Shown: piece after piece, positions 13,239 to 25,767 of the stretch | Position numbering within the stretch: position 1 is the stretch's first letter | Layout of the letters: every line of letters starts with the position of its first letter | Source of the DNA: Cavenderia fasciculata | Taxonomy: Eukaryota > Evosea > Eumycetozoa > Acytosteliales > Cavenderiaceae | Direction of reading: 5' to 3' | Length of the DNA: 64,000 nucleotides | NCBI RefSeq assembly: GCF_000203815.1 | Contig: NW_004457737.1 | Coordinates: forward strand, 1,488,001-1,552,000 | Translations under genes and position numbers: made by a program | The notes under the pieces: model-generated | What the model was told of the DNA's origin: nothing | Databases searched by the model: none | The model's input: the letters and a program-made list of their open reading frames with translations, nothing else

Positions 13239-16200
13239 ATGTTTATAACAACAACAAAAAAATCAATATTATTTATATCAACTGTCATTGTATTGTTGGG
13301 ATGTCTAAATGGTGCCCTTGCTGGGTACGTTTGGAGTACCAATGGACATATGTACGATGTTGGTTCTACCGGTGCCACATCTTCTGAATTAGCTAGAAGA
13401 GTATGTAGTACTAAATGATCATCATTATAATTAATTAAATACTAATTATTTTATTTTTTTGATATTTATTTTATTTACTATAGGCTTGCCAAAACAATTA
13501 TTGGGATGATAGTAATGGAAATAGACTATGGGGTTACTTGGCTACTATCACAACAAAGGCTGAAATGGACTTTTTGGTCGCTAGAAGTTTAGTTTCAAAT
13601 GTTTGGGTTAGTGGTTCAGATGATAAAGGTAATAATTGAATCTATTATTATTATTATTTGTTTATTAATTATTATTCATTTTATTTTTTTTTAGAACAAG
13701 GAATATGGAGATACTCCTCAGGACCGGAATCAGGAGAGGTCATGTATGATGTCTTTAATGAAAAGTGTTATACTTATTGCCCATTAAGTAGTGCCTTTTC
13801 ATTTGCTGATGGAAATGGTTTATTGGCTTCATCTGCAGGTACCTATACCAATGAACCAGCTGCCTCTACCGTCTATGGTGTATTATGCGAGTATGGAGGA
13901 CTTGAAACTAAATTAGGTTCACCACGTATGGTACCATTGACAGTTCCAACTGAAGGAGGATTTGTTAAATTGCTTGGTCTTGCCACTGGGTACCTTATCG
14001 ACAGTGTAGTTGTATCGGTTGCAACACCTGGATTCGCCACCTACAATGCAAAATGTAACAGAGTTACTTCAGTTTCCACTGAATGTTATATCAACCCTGG
14101 CAATGGAGGTGCCATCACCATCGCCACTATTGGAGATACAGGAAGTGGGTCCATCGCAACTGCCTATGAACCACCACAAGTCAGTGCCGTCTACCCAGCC
14201 TATACAAGTGGGTCATTGATCACACTAGTTGGTTCCAACTTTGGTACTAGTGCTTCTCTCATCTCTGTCACCATCGGATCGACCAACATTGCCTGTAACA
14301 CTGTTACCATGTTAGAGGCACACAATGTCATCAGATGTACTCTTGCCTCTAACCTAGGTTCAAACAAATTCCTTCCCATCACTGTCACTTTGAATGGACA
14401 AACTAGAAAGTTCTTCCATCCTGCTACTTGTAAGTCAAATCAATCAACAAACACAAAACACACACATATATTAATTATATTTTTTAATTTAGACTTTGCA
14501 AGTGCAAACATTTTCCTTAAAGGATTTACCATTCCAATGATCTCTGATTATGCATTCAAACGTTTAGAGAACAAGTTCCAATTGTTTGGACAAACTGGTG
14601 GCATTGCAACTGTATTTTCAGCTGATATGCAAACCCATCTCATCAACACTCTTCCCACCCCCTCGTCTGCCTACAAACTCTGGCAAAATTACTACTCGGT
14701 GAATAATGGTCTTGTCCACCTTGTTGGTAATGTGCTCGGTGCCGTTCCACAACTCTACTCTTCCAGTAGTATTCCACAAGGATCCTCCTATCTTCGTTAT
14801 CTATTCACTCTTTCCAATGGACAAGTAGATAATGTCTCTCCAGATTCTCTTGGTTATGCAGTTTTAGGTTTCAGTGAAAGTATGTTGAACATTAATCAAA
14901 AACAAAAAGAACAATAGTATTAATTTGTCTTTCCTTTTTATTTAATTTTTTTTGTTTAGACTTTGAATTTATTAAAAATGATAAATTACATCCATATGAT
15001 GACCAATCGTATGTATGTCCAACCACTGGATGCTCGATTAATTTCTTGGCCAAAAACTATGGGTTGTGGAATAGTGCCTTGGTGTTTAATGCAATGGGTG
15101 TAGATACCACAAACTTTGATAGAAATCAAAACAGTATCATGCTTACTTTGCCAGCTGGCTATGGTACCAATCTACCAATCAAAGCATATGTTGATGGAAA
15201 ATCGTCTTACAACACCCTCTTGTACAGCTATGCTGCTCCAATCATCAACAGTGTTGTTGTCAGTAATGGTTATGTTACTATTACCGGTACCAACTTTTAC
15301 ACTCTCAACTCTATCATTTCAGTCACTGTCGGTTCAGTTTCCTGTGCCTCTCCAACTCTGATTTCTCTACACACTGTCGTCCGTTGTATTGCCCCAGCTG
15401 ATGCCACCCAAGCCACTAGACTTACCATTGCTGGTAATGAAGGTGCTATTCAATCCAACCTTGTTATTCCAACACTCGGTAACCCAAGAGTCACCTCGGT
15501 CTCGGCTGCCTCTGTATTTGGTGGTGTTATTTCCATCAATGGTTACAACTATTTCTCTACAGTAGCTGATATTTCAGTCACTGTTGGTGGTGTAGCTTGT
15601 CCATCGGTTGCTATTGTCACAGCCAACACTCAAATCACCTGTGTTGCTCCAGCTTCAGCTGGATCCAAGGTTGTTGTGGTCACTGTCTCTACCCGTGTCT
15701 CCAACTCTGATATCTCGGTTGTTTTCCAATCTCCAACCATCACATCGGTCACTCAAACCGCGTCCAATGCCATTTCCATTGTCGGTAATGGATTTGGTAC
15801 CAACGCAGCTGTTCTCACCATCACTCTTGGAGCCTCGTCCATTTCATCGGCCCTTTGCACTGCTGCTGGCTCCTCCCTCACCTGCACTGGTCTCCCGACC
15901 AATCTCGTCAATGGATTAGTATCAGTATCAGGATCAAACACCATCCCATTCAAGTTTAACCCAACTATTACCAGTACCACCCTCTCTGCATCTCCTCAAT
16001 CCCAGGTCACCATTATTGGCAACCACTTTGACTCTGGTGTCGTCCCAACCTTTGGTGGAGCAGCCATTCCATGTACCGGTACCTACACCCAATTAGTCTG
16101 CATCTTTGTAGCTGACTCTGTTTCAGGTTCATTGTTTGTCACTCCATCAGTCTCTACTCCAATCGTGTTTGACCCATTCTTTACTGCCATGAATCCAACC

Positions 16201-17430
16201 ACCGATGTTCCAACTGCAGGATCGACTGTCATTGTCCAAGGTGGTCACTTTGAAAACCACTCTGGTTACACTCTCTCTGTCTTGTTGCAAGGAACCGTTC
16301 CAATGACCTTTACCAAACTCGGACTTGGATTCTTGTCAGTGGTCATCCCAGCAGGATCTGGCAACAACAAGTACTTTGTCGTCAAAGTCAACAGCAAGAC
16401 AACCGCCAACATTGCATTCAACTATGCCGGACCATCCATCACGTCGACCAAGACATCAGGCGAACAACTCGCAATCATTGGTGATAACTTTGGACTATCC
16501 CCAACCGTCACTATTGGCGGTACCTCGGCATCTGTCTTGTCCGCCACCTCCAACACTATTCTTGTTACCATTCCAGCCAATGCTGGTCAAACCGACCTGA
16601 TCGTGGTATCCTCCAACGGTCAATCGGCATCCTACACTGGATTGACCCTCCATCCATTGATTACCAGTGTCTCACCGCTAAGAGCTGGAGGTAGTAGCGT
16701 TGTAACTGTCACTTCAGCCTATGCACCTCCATCTGCAAGTCCATCCATTTACATTTCCTCTGCACCACCCGTCCCACTCACCATTGTTTCGGCAACCTCA
16801 CCCTACAAATACTCTTTCAATGCTCCATCAAGTTGTTTCACAGGTCGACTTGTTTCATTGTCACTTGGATCAAGCTCGATCTCTTCGGTTGGAATCATCA
16901 ACTCCTTGCAGCCATCCATCACATCAGTATCCAATCCACCCTTCCAGATCATTTCCCCCATCACAATCACTGGTGTCAATCTACCAGCAAGTGGTATATC
17001 ATTAATCTATGTATCCGACACAAGATACAAGTGTAACGACATTCAATACATTAGTGATACAACCATTACCTGCTCCTTTGATGGATTAAACTTACATCAT
17101 CCCTACCAAACTATTAGTCCAGTTTACGGTGACCCACCCTTGACCATATATATGGAAGGACCATGTACGACCATCTCTGCCAATGTTTTCAAGTATCAAC
17201 CTATTTCCATTACCAATGTCATTCCAATGTACAACTCTATCGAAATCAAAGGTACTGGATTCATTTTCAAGGTTACTGGACCAGTTGTCACAATTGACGA
17301 TCCAACCTCTACACCATTGCCTGATTGCTCCTACACCACCACCACTGTTACATGTCCAATGACCTATCAATTAATGACCCCTTATGTAATCTACCTTGAA
17401 GGTGGTCCATACAGAGCTATTTATGAATAA
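13239..17430 (+). CDS. Secreted C-type lectin-like / multi-IPT-TIG protein
   Basis: Five exons: 13239-13400, 13484-13628, 13695-14429, 14493-14879 and 14960-17430, about 1299 aa. A signal peptide (residues 1-27) is followed by a C-type lectin-like domain spread over the first exons (W.YLATIT.KAEMDFL, then WVSGSDD and WRYSSGPE.G). The rest is a long array of IPT/TIG beta-sandwich repeats recognisable by repeated I.S....G....I.G.NF and VG...C...V..T.I.C.... patterns. There is no C-terminal membrane helix, so the protein is probably secreted or matrix-bound. An alternative start at 13200 would only lengthen the signal region. It stands head to head with the ComC-like gene; both share IPT/TIG modules, suggesting related extracellular recognition roles. 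Confidence 0.9.
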
Positions 17431-17588
17431 TCCAACTTTATCCAGACTTAAAACTTTTAGTCCAGATCATTCACCATCCCATCATCACTTTTTAAAAAGA
17501 GTAATAAATAAATAAATTAAATAAAAATTTAAAAGAATCTATATAGTGATTATCTATCACATAGGAAACTACTTTTATTTGTTTTTGA

Positions 17589-19007
17589 CTAATCATCAAA
17601 TGTGACAATATCATTGGCATTATTGATAGGTGCAGACAATGAAGCAAGTCTCTCTTTACTTTGTAATTTTGCTTTCCAAGAAGGATGTAATTTTTCTTCG
17701 TTTTGTTCTCCTTCCTTATTAGTATTATTATTGTTACTCTTATTATTATTATTATTATCATTATTATTATTATTTTCTTGTTGTTTCCATTTTGCATTAT
17801 CACCAAATAATTTTTCAGCCAACTGTCTTCTTGCAGCTTGTCCCATTCTCTTTTTCTTGACCACCTTTTTCTCTGGTTCCTCTACTTGGGCATTCAACGA
17901 TCCAATAAATACAGATTCCATTTTATTTTTCTTCTTGTCAATTTCATCTTCAATCTGTTTCATATTCTTTACTTCTTTGATATTTGATCTTCTTTTCATA
18001 TATTCTAATCTTTGATCATTTGTCATATCTTCAATTTTTGATGGTAATTTAATTTGTTGTTTCTTATTATTATTATTGGTATTCTTTGTATTCTTTGAAT
18101 TATCATCAGAATCATCATTATCAGAGTCGTTATCATCATCTGATCCTTCTGATTTTTCCATCTTTCTTTTCTTGATTCTATTTTTTAATCTCTTTAAATT
18201 CTTTGATTTCTTTTTACTGTCTGTTACTTTCTTTTGGACTGTAGGTTTAATTTCTTCCTTTTCTTCTTCTTCTTCTTCTTCTTCTTGATCACTTTCTTCA
18301 TTGATCTCCTCTTCTACTTCCTCTTCCTCTTGTTTTCTTTTTAATATTTTAGTTTCTTGTTTTTGTTGTTGTTGTTGTTTTTGTTGTTGTTGTACTATTG
18401 GTTTTGTTATCTTTTCTTTTGTTTGTTGTTGTTTCTTCTTTTCAACAACGGGAACAACATTGGCTACCGCAGTAGGAGTAGTAGTAGTCTTTCCAGTTGT
18501 AAATTTTGCATTCTTTCCTCCACTCTTTCCATTGACCATATTTTCATATTCTTGTACATATTTGTTTAATTCATCAGTATAGTCTTTTGATCTATCAAAT
18601 AGTATATCTTCTTCATCTTCATCGTCATCTGAAAATTGGTAATCTTCATCCAAATCAACTCCAACCAATTTATAAGGTGATGAGTATTTAGCAGTAGTAC
18701 TGATCTTCTTGTTGGTGTTGTTACTCTTGCTGTTATTCTTTACTTTAGAAGATAATGTTTCTTCTTGTTGATCATAATCTTCACTGTTGAATGAATCTTC
18801 ATCACCATCGTTATCAAAATCTTCGCTATCAAAGTCTTCACTATTGAAGCTGTCGTCGTTGTCACTTTGATCTAATGATTCATCTTTTACAACCTCTTTT
18901 GTTTTCTTATTATTCTTTGTTGGTGGTACTACTATTGTTGTTGTTGTTGTTGGTTTCGTCTTATTCAAAACAACTCCAGTAGTAGTCTTGTTATTCTTTC
19001 GATTCAT
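17589..19007 (-). CDS. Bud22/SRFBP1-like nucleolar protein
   Basis: A single-exon 472-aa protein. The N-terminal half is highly acidic and low-complexity with D/E/S runs, and Gln and Lys runs follow. The C-terminal part has the family pattern KKKRMGQAARRQLAEKLFG, then an Asn-rich insert, then LHPSWKAK and a final hydrophobic-acidic end (DIVTFDD). This order (R.GQ.AR..LAEK.FG, HPSW.A, terminal I.F) matches the BUD22 domain of yeast Bud22 and human SRFBP1, which act in small-subunit ribosome biogenesis. The assignment rests on this C-terminal block; the acidic N-terminus adds nothing specific. It converges with the lectin gene, with 158 bp between the stops. Confidence 0.72.
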   Translation of the reverse strand: MNRKNNKTTTGVVLNKTKPTTTTTIVVPPTKNNKKTKEVVKDESLDQSDNDDSFNSEDFDSEDFDNDGDEDSFNSEDYDQQEETLSSKVKNNSKSNNTNKKISTTAKYSSPYKLVGVDLDEDYQFSDDDEDEEDILFDRSKDYTDELNKYVQEYENMVNGKSGGKNAKFTTGKTTTTPTAVANVVPVVEKKKQQQTKEKITKPIVQQQQKQQQQQKQETKILKRKQEEEEVEEEINEESDQEEEEEEEEKEEIKPTVQKKVTDSKKKSKNLKRLKNRIKKRKMEKSEGSDDDNDSDNDDSDDNSKNTKNTNNNNKKQQIKLPSKIEDMTNDQRLEYMKRRSNIKEVKNMKQIEDEIDKKKNKMESVFIGSLNAQVEEPEKKVVKKKRMGQAARRQLAEKLFGDNAKWKQQENNNNNDNNNNNKSNNNNTNKEGEQNEEKLHPSWKAKLQSKERLASLSAPINNANDIVTFDD

Positions 19008-19326
19008 TCTCTTTGATAACTAAATCTAAAATAGAAATAATGAAATTAAGCTCTTTTTGTCGATTCGTTCGTTTTTTTTCAAAAGATAATAATCAATAAA
19101 TAAATTAATTTATTTATTATCAAGTCAAGTCAATAATATACACACTTTAATATTTAGGGGGGAAGTAATAATATATATAAATATATTATTATTATTAAAG
19201 GGGATTTATTGATTAGAAAGAAATAAAGCAAGATGTTCAAGAGATGCTTGAATGTAGAAAATAAATGGTACTTTATTTCTCCTTAACTATACCATTTGAC
19301 GCTATAATTATTATACTCGAGCTTTA
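19008..19326. other. Intergenic region
   Basis: AT-rich spacer between two minus-strand genes: upstream flank of the Bud22-like gene and 3' flank of the PH-domain gene. No feature recognised. Confidence 0.6.
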
Positions 19327-21084
19327 TCATATATTGCTACATATTTCATGGTGCATGGCGACGATAAGGGTGGCTGGGATTGGCACCAAACCAATTGCTT
19401 CTAGTGATTTGATCCTTGGTTGAGCTTTGTTTCCAACAATGACAGAAGATATGATATTATTACTTAGTTTCCAGTCTGCATAGACGGTGGTAGGATGTGG
19501 TTTCTTTGATATGGAAAGTTTGTTGGAAAAGGATTGCATTGATATCGAGGTGGTGACAATTGGTTGAAAGTATACAAAGGTGTGAATGTTGTGATCCCAG
19601 TCGTATCGGATCTTATAGTCGCTCGATGGATGTGACCACACCCAGCTCTTGTTGTTCCATAGCACAGTACCATACGTTTGATTGGAAAAGACACCCTCTG
19701 AAAATACCCAGTGTACAGGTGTCGCATGGTCATCGAGTAGTGACAATACATTGCCTTCGAATCCCCATTTTACAATATCGAGTGATTTGTTGTAGTTGTT
19801 ATCGTTGTCATCGTCAGCTGAAGCGGCACCATTTTGTTGTTGGTCGTCGGTCTTTTGTTGTTGTTGTTGGAAAGGGGTTGCTAGTACGGTTCCTTCAGTA
19901 CCATCAGCAAAAACAATCGAGTGACGTGATGGCACCCGTGAAAAGAGGTCAATGTGTTGTTGGAACGTTTGTTTCTGCTCGAGGTACTTGTCGACGTGTT
20001 TGACCTGTTTGTGGCACTCGCGCATGTACAGGTTGTAGCTGTCGATCAGAATGATCATGTTTCGTATGTGACTGATAATATCTTCAAAGTCTTCTTTAAA
20101 GAATCGAGTCTCGTCGTATGTGTGTATTTCGTCGATAGTCTTTTTAATAAACTCTGCCCAATTGTCTAGCACCAACTCTTCGCATCGAATCATCGCCAGA
20201 CGGGGACCCTCTGAACTGACAAACCAGTCCAAATAGCTTTTTGTGTTGCCAAAACACAATTCTGAAAATTGTTCCACCTTCATCAAATAAGGTTCCCATT
20301 CTCTATATGCCTCATAATAATCTTTCATCTCTACTATCCATTTTGTTGCTAAATCTGGTTTTACTCTATCTGGTAATTTCACTTAGAGAGAAAGAAAAAA
20401 AAATAGATTATTAATTTCTACAGTTTGTTTGTTTGTTGTCTTTTGATGATTTCATTTCATACTTGTTCTTGGTAGTAGAGTTGATATTGTTTTTAATTTT
20501 TCGTCTATATTTCCTAAACTTTGTATAGTGATGGAGCAGAGTGATTTGATCCTTGGACGGACCAACTGTAAAAATTGTTCGATTGTTCGTTCATCCTTTC
20601 CTTTGATGAGATAGGACCGTCCGATTTTCGTTGATATTTGAAATGTCAATGGCGTGATTTTATAAAGAGTTTTTGTTTCGTCTAATATACATTCTCCAAG
20701 ATTAATATATCCTTGAGGTTCTTGTGTTTCTTCTGGTTTTCCATCAGTTTTCTAAAAAAAAAAAAAAAAAAAAGAAAAGTGAGCAAGTATGAACTCAAAT
20801 TCAAATTATTATTGTCTGTTGTATGTATGTATCCGTCCTTACACCTGGTTTATAATAGAGAACATAATTTCGATGAATAACAAAATATCTATCTAAAAAT
20901 CCTTTTCCATTGCCACCAGTCTTTTTCATTAATATTGAATATGAAATATCATTTTTAATTCTACCATATTGAAACCATTTCTAGAAATAAATAATTAATT
21001 AATTAATAATTATTTTTTTTAAAAAAGTATGATTTAATATTTATATCTTACCAATAATTCTTTTTTTCTTTCAACTTTGACCAT
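19327..21084 (-). CDS. PH-domain protein, otherwise unknown
   Basis: Four exons (21084-21052, 20980-20843, 20751-20463, 20381-19327) give about 504 aa. Exons 2-3 encode a pleckstrin-homology domain at about residues 12-140: an opening basic strand, the typical KGFLDRYFVIHRNYVLYYKPG core, a G.I.L..C element and a closing helix. A helical region with charged residues follows (about 155-290), then a polar low-complexity insert, then a beta-rich C-terminal region with tryptophans (about 340-504) that I cannot assign. PH domains bind phosphoinositides or proteins, so membrane recruitment is likely; the rest is unknown. Exon 1 encodes only eleven residues but keeps frame and has a canonical GTAAGA donor. 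Confidence 0.82.
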
Positions 21085-21268
21085 TTTTCAAATAATATTA
21101 TTTGATGTGATGTTATGTTGTTATGTGATTGTACAATTTAAATAAATAGTTTGGATGGGGATGTTCTATAGAATGTTTTATCGCATGGGAAATCTACAAT
21201 GGGAAAAAAAAAAAGAATGGTTTCAAATATTCTCTTTAAATAACCAATAAAATAAAATAAGTGGTATC

Positions 21269-21300
<32 letters not shown>

Positions 21301-23589
21301 TAAATAATAAGAGGTTAATTAATTAATCTTGTAAATTCCAAACAAATGTAGTAGCAGAAGTGTAGAAAAGAAGGAGTAAAAAGTCAAAGATGGAGTTGAT
21401 TTTAAAAAGGGTCTGTCCGTGAGGTGGTGTTCACATATTTCACAAAAATCAAGTTTGATTGAATCTATCAATCAATCTGCTTGTTTACTCGTTATTGTGG
21501 ATGGCTGGCTTTCTCCTGTGCCAAACTTTTGATAATTTCTTTTCTGATTTAATCGATCCATATTATATTATGATAATCTCCCCACGTTAACCTGTTGCTG
21601 CTGCTGCTATTGTGTTGTTGGTATCGCACTCGTAGCAACCACACCACACCATAGATCAATAAGATTGATTGATTGATAGATGGTTGAATGTATTCAACCC
21701 TTCATTTATCCTTACCACTACACCCTTTCCCTATCCCCTACCTACTTGTTGTTGTTGTTTTTGGTTGGGTTGAAATGACATTGACTTGCTTGGTTGGGTT
21801 TATATATTATTATTGAATTGTGTCACAATTCCGATGGGAAATTCTACTGAACATAATCGATGTGGGTGAGTGAATCGATGTGCGATTGTGAGGGGTGGGG
21901 TTGGGCTCTAAATCAAAGAAAGTGATCATTCGGTCGAGTCGGTGTGTTGTTGTTGTTGTCGTGAGTGATTGAGTGTGTATGTGCTCCAAAAGAAAAGAGA
22001 AATGCAACAAATAACATCATCATCAATCCGATTCGATTTGTTGATAGTTGCTAGATGGATCGCGAGAAGCATACAATTAAAGAAAACAACAATCTGCTTT
22101 TAGCTGATCGAGACCCTAAAAGAGAGTTCTTTTCTTCTTCTTTCCAAATTACCTTTAAAATTATTGGTGATGCGATAGTTGTTTATAGACTAGCTTAGCC
22201 AAGTCGACTCTCTCTCTCTACTATGTGTTATTGTAATGATGGATCAAGTCAACCTGTTGTGACATTAGTTAATATAAACGCTAAAGTTGTTAAAACCCCA
22301 ACTACTTTTGATTCATGATGATGATGATGATGATGATGGAAGATGGAAGATGAAAGATGAAGAAGATGTTACGGTACAAGGTATTAATTACACACAAGTC
22401 GAATTTAGTTTTCCTCATCCAGTCAACAATAACAACAACAAGTGAGAACCAACTAACAACCTTCTTGGTTGCAATTAATTACTGGCAAGAAGTGATAAAA
22501 GTGACACAACTATTGGCAATGCAGATGCAGTAAAGAGAGAGAAAGAGAGAGAAGACAAGACCAACCAACCTCTCTCACTTTTCTACCTTTAAAATCGATT
22601 TGCTGTGTCGACCCACCCACTAGCTGGTTGATTGATATTATTTTTGTGATGTGGTGGGTGGGGGTGGGATGGTGCGTGTGTGAAGGGAGCTAACCTCCTT
22701 CCTCTCCGCTGATTGATTGATATTAATAAAATACTCACTTTCTTGTCTGTGTGTATGTGTATGTATAAGGTATGTATGCGTTGGTGGGAGAAGTTCAACT
22801 TTTAATCTAACTAACTAGTTTCTGAGACAAGATGCACTTGTTTGTAGTAGGACTGGACTGCTCTGCTCTGTTCTGTTCTATTCTGTTCTATCTATCCTTT
22901 CTACTGTGTTGTTGTTGTTGTTAGGTAGGTTGGATCGATTTTGTCTTGAACAATAAGAAAGAGAGAGAGAGAGAGGGGAGAAGCTGACCTGTAAATTTAA
23001 TTATATATATATATATTTATAGATATATCTTGGCTATACAAGTAATAAGTGAGTTGAAGCAAAGAAAGATTGTTTGATTCAAGACTCGAAACGTTAAAAT
23101 TTTAGTTTGGCACAAAAAATCTTGGTCAAAGCATAAAACAAAATTGAAGCAGCCGAAGTGTTTTTAAAATCGAAACAGAGCACCAAAAGAGGAAACCCTA
23201 CCCACCCGAGTTTCAAGGCCAACCCTCCACGAAAATAATATCGCCGGCGAATAGCCCGACCATATTAATTAAGCGATCACACCCCTAATAATAGAATAGA
23301 CAAACGGATAGATAGATAGAGAGAGTACATACATTAATGATAAATAAATATTTATTTTATTTGTTTGTTACATAATATATTATTAGGAGGAGGATGGGAA
23401 GAGGAAGGATACAAGAGATCGATCAAAAAGTATCGTTGGGGCACGATGGATGGTGGATGCCCCTTCAACTAATGATCAAGATCGATTAGATAGATTAGAT
23501 TGGGATTGTTGTTGTGTTATTGTTTACAATTTATAATAAATTAATTAATGGATGGACGGGATATTTATAAAAGAAAAGATATTTCTCTT
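21085..23589. other. Long gene-poor region
   Basis: About 2.5 kb without a supportable gene. It contains microrepeats ((AAT)n near 21270-21305, GAT repeats near 22313-22338, GAGA tracts), a G-rich stretch with GGTGGGTGGGGGTGGG near 22652-22669 resembling the G-box class bound by GBF in Dictyostelium, and a more GC-rich patch near 23150-23280. Any small ncRNA here would not be visible to me. Confidence 0.5.
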
Positions 23590-24294
23590 TTAATTATTCC
23601 AATTGATTGTGTTCCAATTGCCACCAGCAGCACCACCACCACTGGCAGAAGGTACAGGGGCAGACGACGCTTTACTTTGACTGGCTCCACAGAAATCCAT
23701 ATCGGTAAAGATACGGTCAGAATGTGTAATAATCTCAAACGACTGTGCGACGATTCTGTAGAGTTCCAATATCTTGCCATCCAACTCTTTAGTATCATCG
23801 TCTTCAGATGATGAAGCACGTACTGAAATATTGATCTTTAACTGAAGTGATGATGACTTGCATTTACTAACTGCCTCTAAAAAGTTAAACTTTGCTTTTC
23901 CTTCAGGGATACTTGATGCTATATTATTACTTTCTTGCAACTAAAATGTAATGATTGTTGATTAGTATACCAGTATATTTAACTCATTCTTTGATGTCAT
24001 TCATACCAATTGAGTAATAAGATCAGCTACAGTTCTGATGGTAAGGATCATACCAGATTTGGCTAGATTGTCAAGCGCGGTGGTCAGATCATTGATACTC
24101 TTTACTATTTTCTGCAAGAGGACAACATATTTTTCTTTGATAGAGTTTGATGTAAGAGGTATGAGTATCGGTGACATGGTGGTGTTGTCATGATCCTCTT
24201 CCGACACATTGACGTCGATGCAATACAATAGAGCGTCCATCATCTGCTTTGTCAATTCTTTGATTTCACCGATACAATGTAATTTCGTTGCCAT
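23590..24294 (-). CDS. Small helical protein, possibly a Mediator-type subunit
   Basis: Two exons, 24294-24007 and 23940-23590, joined by a 66-bp intron, give 212 aa. The first exon is two helices with heptad-like hydrophobics (IGEIKELTKQMMDALLYCID; IKEKYVVLLQKIVKSIN). The second has a helix that could close a bundle (KILELYRIVAQSFEII) and ends in a Gly/Ala/Ser/Asn-rich tail. The pattern of an early CIG.E...., a YVVLLQK helix and a late helix is loosely like MED30, but I see no firm signature, so the function is open. It is divergent from the G-patch gene, with a 474-bp shared spacer. Confidence 0.65.
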
Positions 24295-24768
24295 CCTTAA
24301 ATATATATTTTCTTCTTCTTTTAACTATATCTGTATATAATACTAGTACTAGTATAACCTCTCTATCACAACACTTTACTTTTAAACTTTTAATAAGCAT
24401 AAACTTTTCAAAAATGCAAACAAACCACCAAAGGCAACTCCAACACAGTCGGACAAATAATTGGATGGGATCTGGTCAGATGACTTTATCTGTTTGTGTG
24501 TCGGCCCGATCGATTGATTGCCATGTTTCAAATCACATTGAGAGTTGAACCCAACCAAACCTGTTCATATTGTCGAATTTCAAACAAACAATAATTACAG
24601 CAAATTAAATTATTTTTATTTTAAAAAGCAAAGAGGAACAGTCAATGCACAAATTTAATATTGCTATTAATATATAGTTAGTTCATAAGATAAGAAAGAG
24701 ATACATACAACATACATGCATAAATATATATATATAGATAAAAGATTATGTAGAGTGAGATAGTAGTA
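24295..24768. other. Divergent intergenic region
   Basis: Spacer between the small helical-protein gene and the G-patch gene. AT-rich; no structured element was recognised. Confidence 0.6.
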
Positions 24769-25581
24769 ATGAAGAGATTCGTGTTCAAGGGATACAATGA
24801 CGATGATGACAATGGAGTTACTCAAACGGAGATTGATTTAACAACACCACCGGTTGTGGCAGTGTCAATGTATCAAGATCATCACCATTTACTTTTAAAG
24901 GACAACAATGCTACCAACAACAACAACAACAACAACAACGATTGTACAGTCAATCCAACAATACAGAGAATACAAAGATTAAAAGAATCTCTGTTAAAGT
25001 CTCAACAACAAGCTTCCAAGGAGGAGGATGTGAAAAAGAAGAAGAGTAAACAAATCAGTAACAGTAACTTGGAGCAAGAGAACGAATTGAAACAAAAAGA
25101 TGATGATGATAAAGGTGACAATCACAACCATATTAATAATACCAATACCTCATCTTCCTCTTCATCATTTTATTGTGAATATTGTGAAAGAGAGATAATG
25201 GATTGTAAAGTCAAATACCATAATACTACAACAGCTCATTTATTGGCAATGAAAACAATACAAAGCAAGAAACATTACCATCTTCCTCCAACCAACCGTG
25301 GCTACATGATGATGAAAGAACATATGGGATGGGAAGAGGAAATTGGTCTTGGGGCCAATGGACAAGGGCAATTGGACCCTGTCAAGACTAGACAATTGGC
25401 AGGTAGAGGTGGAATTGGTAATCCTAAATTTAAAGATGACCATCGAAACCAACCCAAACAACCTATTGATAGAATAGTACCAAGGAACAAGAAAAATAAT
25501 AGAAACAAATTGAAAATTGAACAACATAAAAGAGAAAGATTAAAGGAATTGGTATTTAATATTAATAGTCAAAATGGTTAA
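24769..25581 (+). CDS. Zinc-finger plus G-patch protein (GPANK1-like)
   Basis: A single-exon, 270-aa protein. Residues 1-130 are low-complexity and charged. A C2H2-like finger (FYCEYCEREI...H....H) sits near 136-162. A G-patch follows directly (GYMMMKEHMGWEEEIGLGA, then G.G...P), and the C-terminus is strongly basic. G-patch motifs bind and stimulate DEAH-box RNA helicases or RNA, so a role in nuclear RNA processing is inferred. The finger-then-G-patch order resembles the C-terminal half of GPANK1, but no ankyrin repeats are visible here. Confidence 0.75.
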   Translation: MKRFVFKGYNDDDDNGVTQTEIDLTTPPVVAVSMYQDHHHLLLKDNNATNNNNNNNNDCTVNPTIQRIQRLKESLLKSQQQASKEEDVKKKKSKQISNSNLEQENELKQKDDDDKGDNHNHINNTNTSSSSSSFYCEYCEREIMDCKVKYHNTTTAHLLAMKTIQSKKHYHLPPTNRGYMMMKEHMGWEEEIGLGANGQGQLDPVKTRQLAGRGGIGNPKFKDDHRNQPKQPIDRIVPRNKKNNRNKLKIEQHKRERLKELVFNINSQNG

Positions 25582-25767
25582 TTAAATAAATAAACATTAT
25601 TATTATTATTAGTGATAAATCAATACGTTTTATAAAAACCCAACAAATCATTATGATGGTCAAAAAAGGAAGGAAGGAGAAGTGATAGTTTTTTTTGAAG
25701 ACCACTGCTGACTTTACACTTTTTATTTTATTAATTAATTTAGTTTGTTCAACAGATAGAGAAAGAG

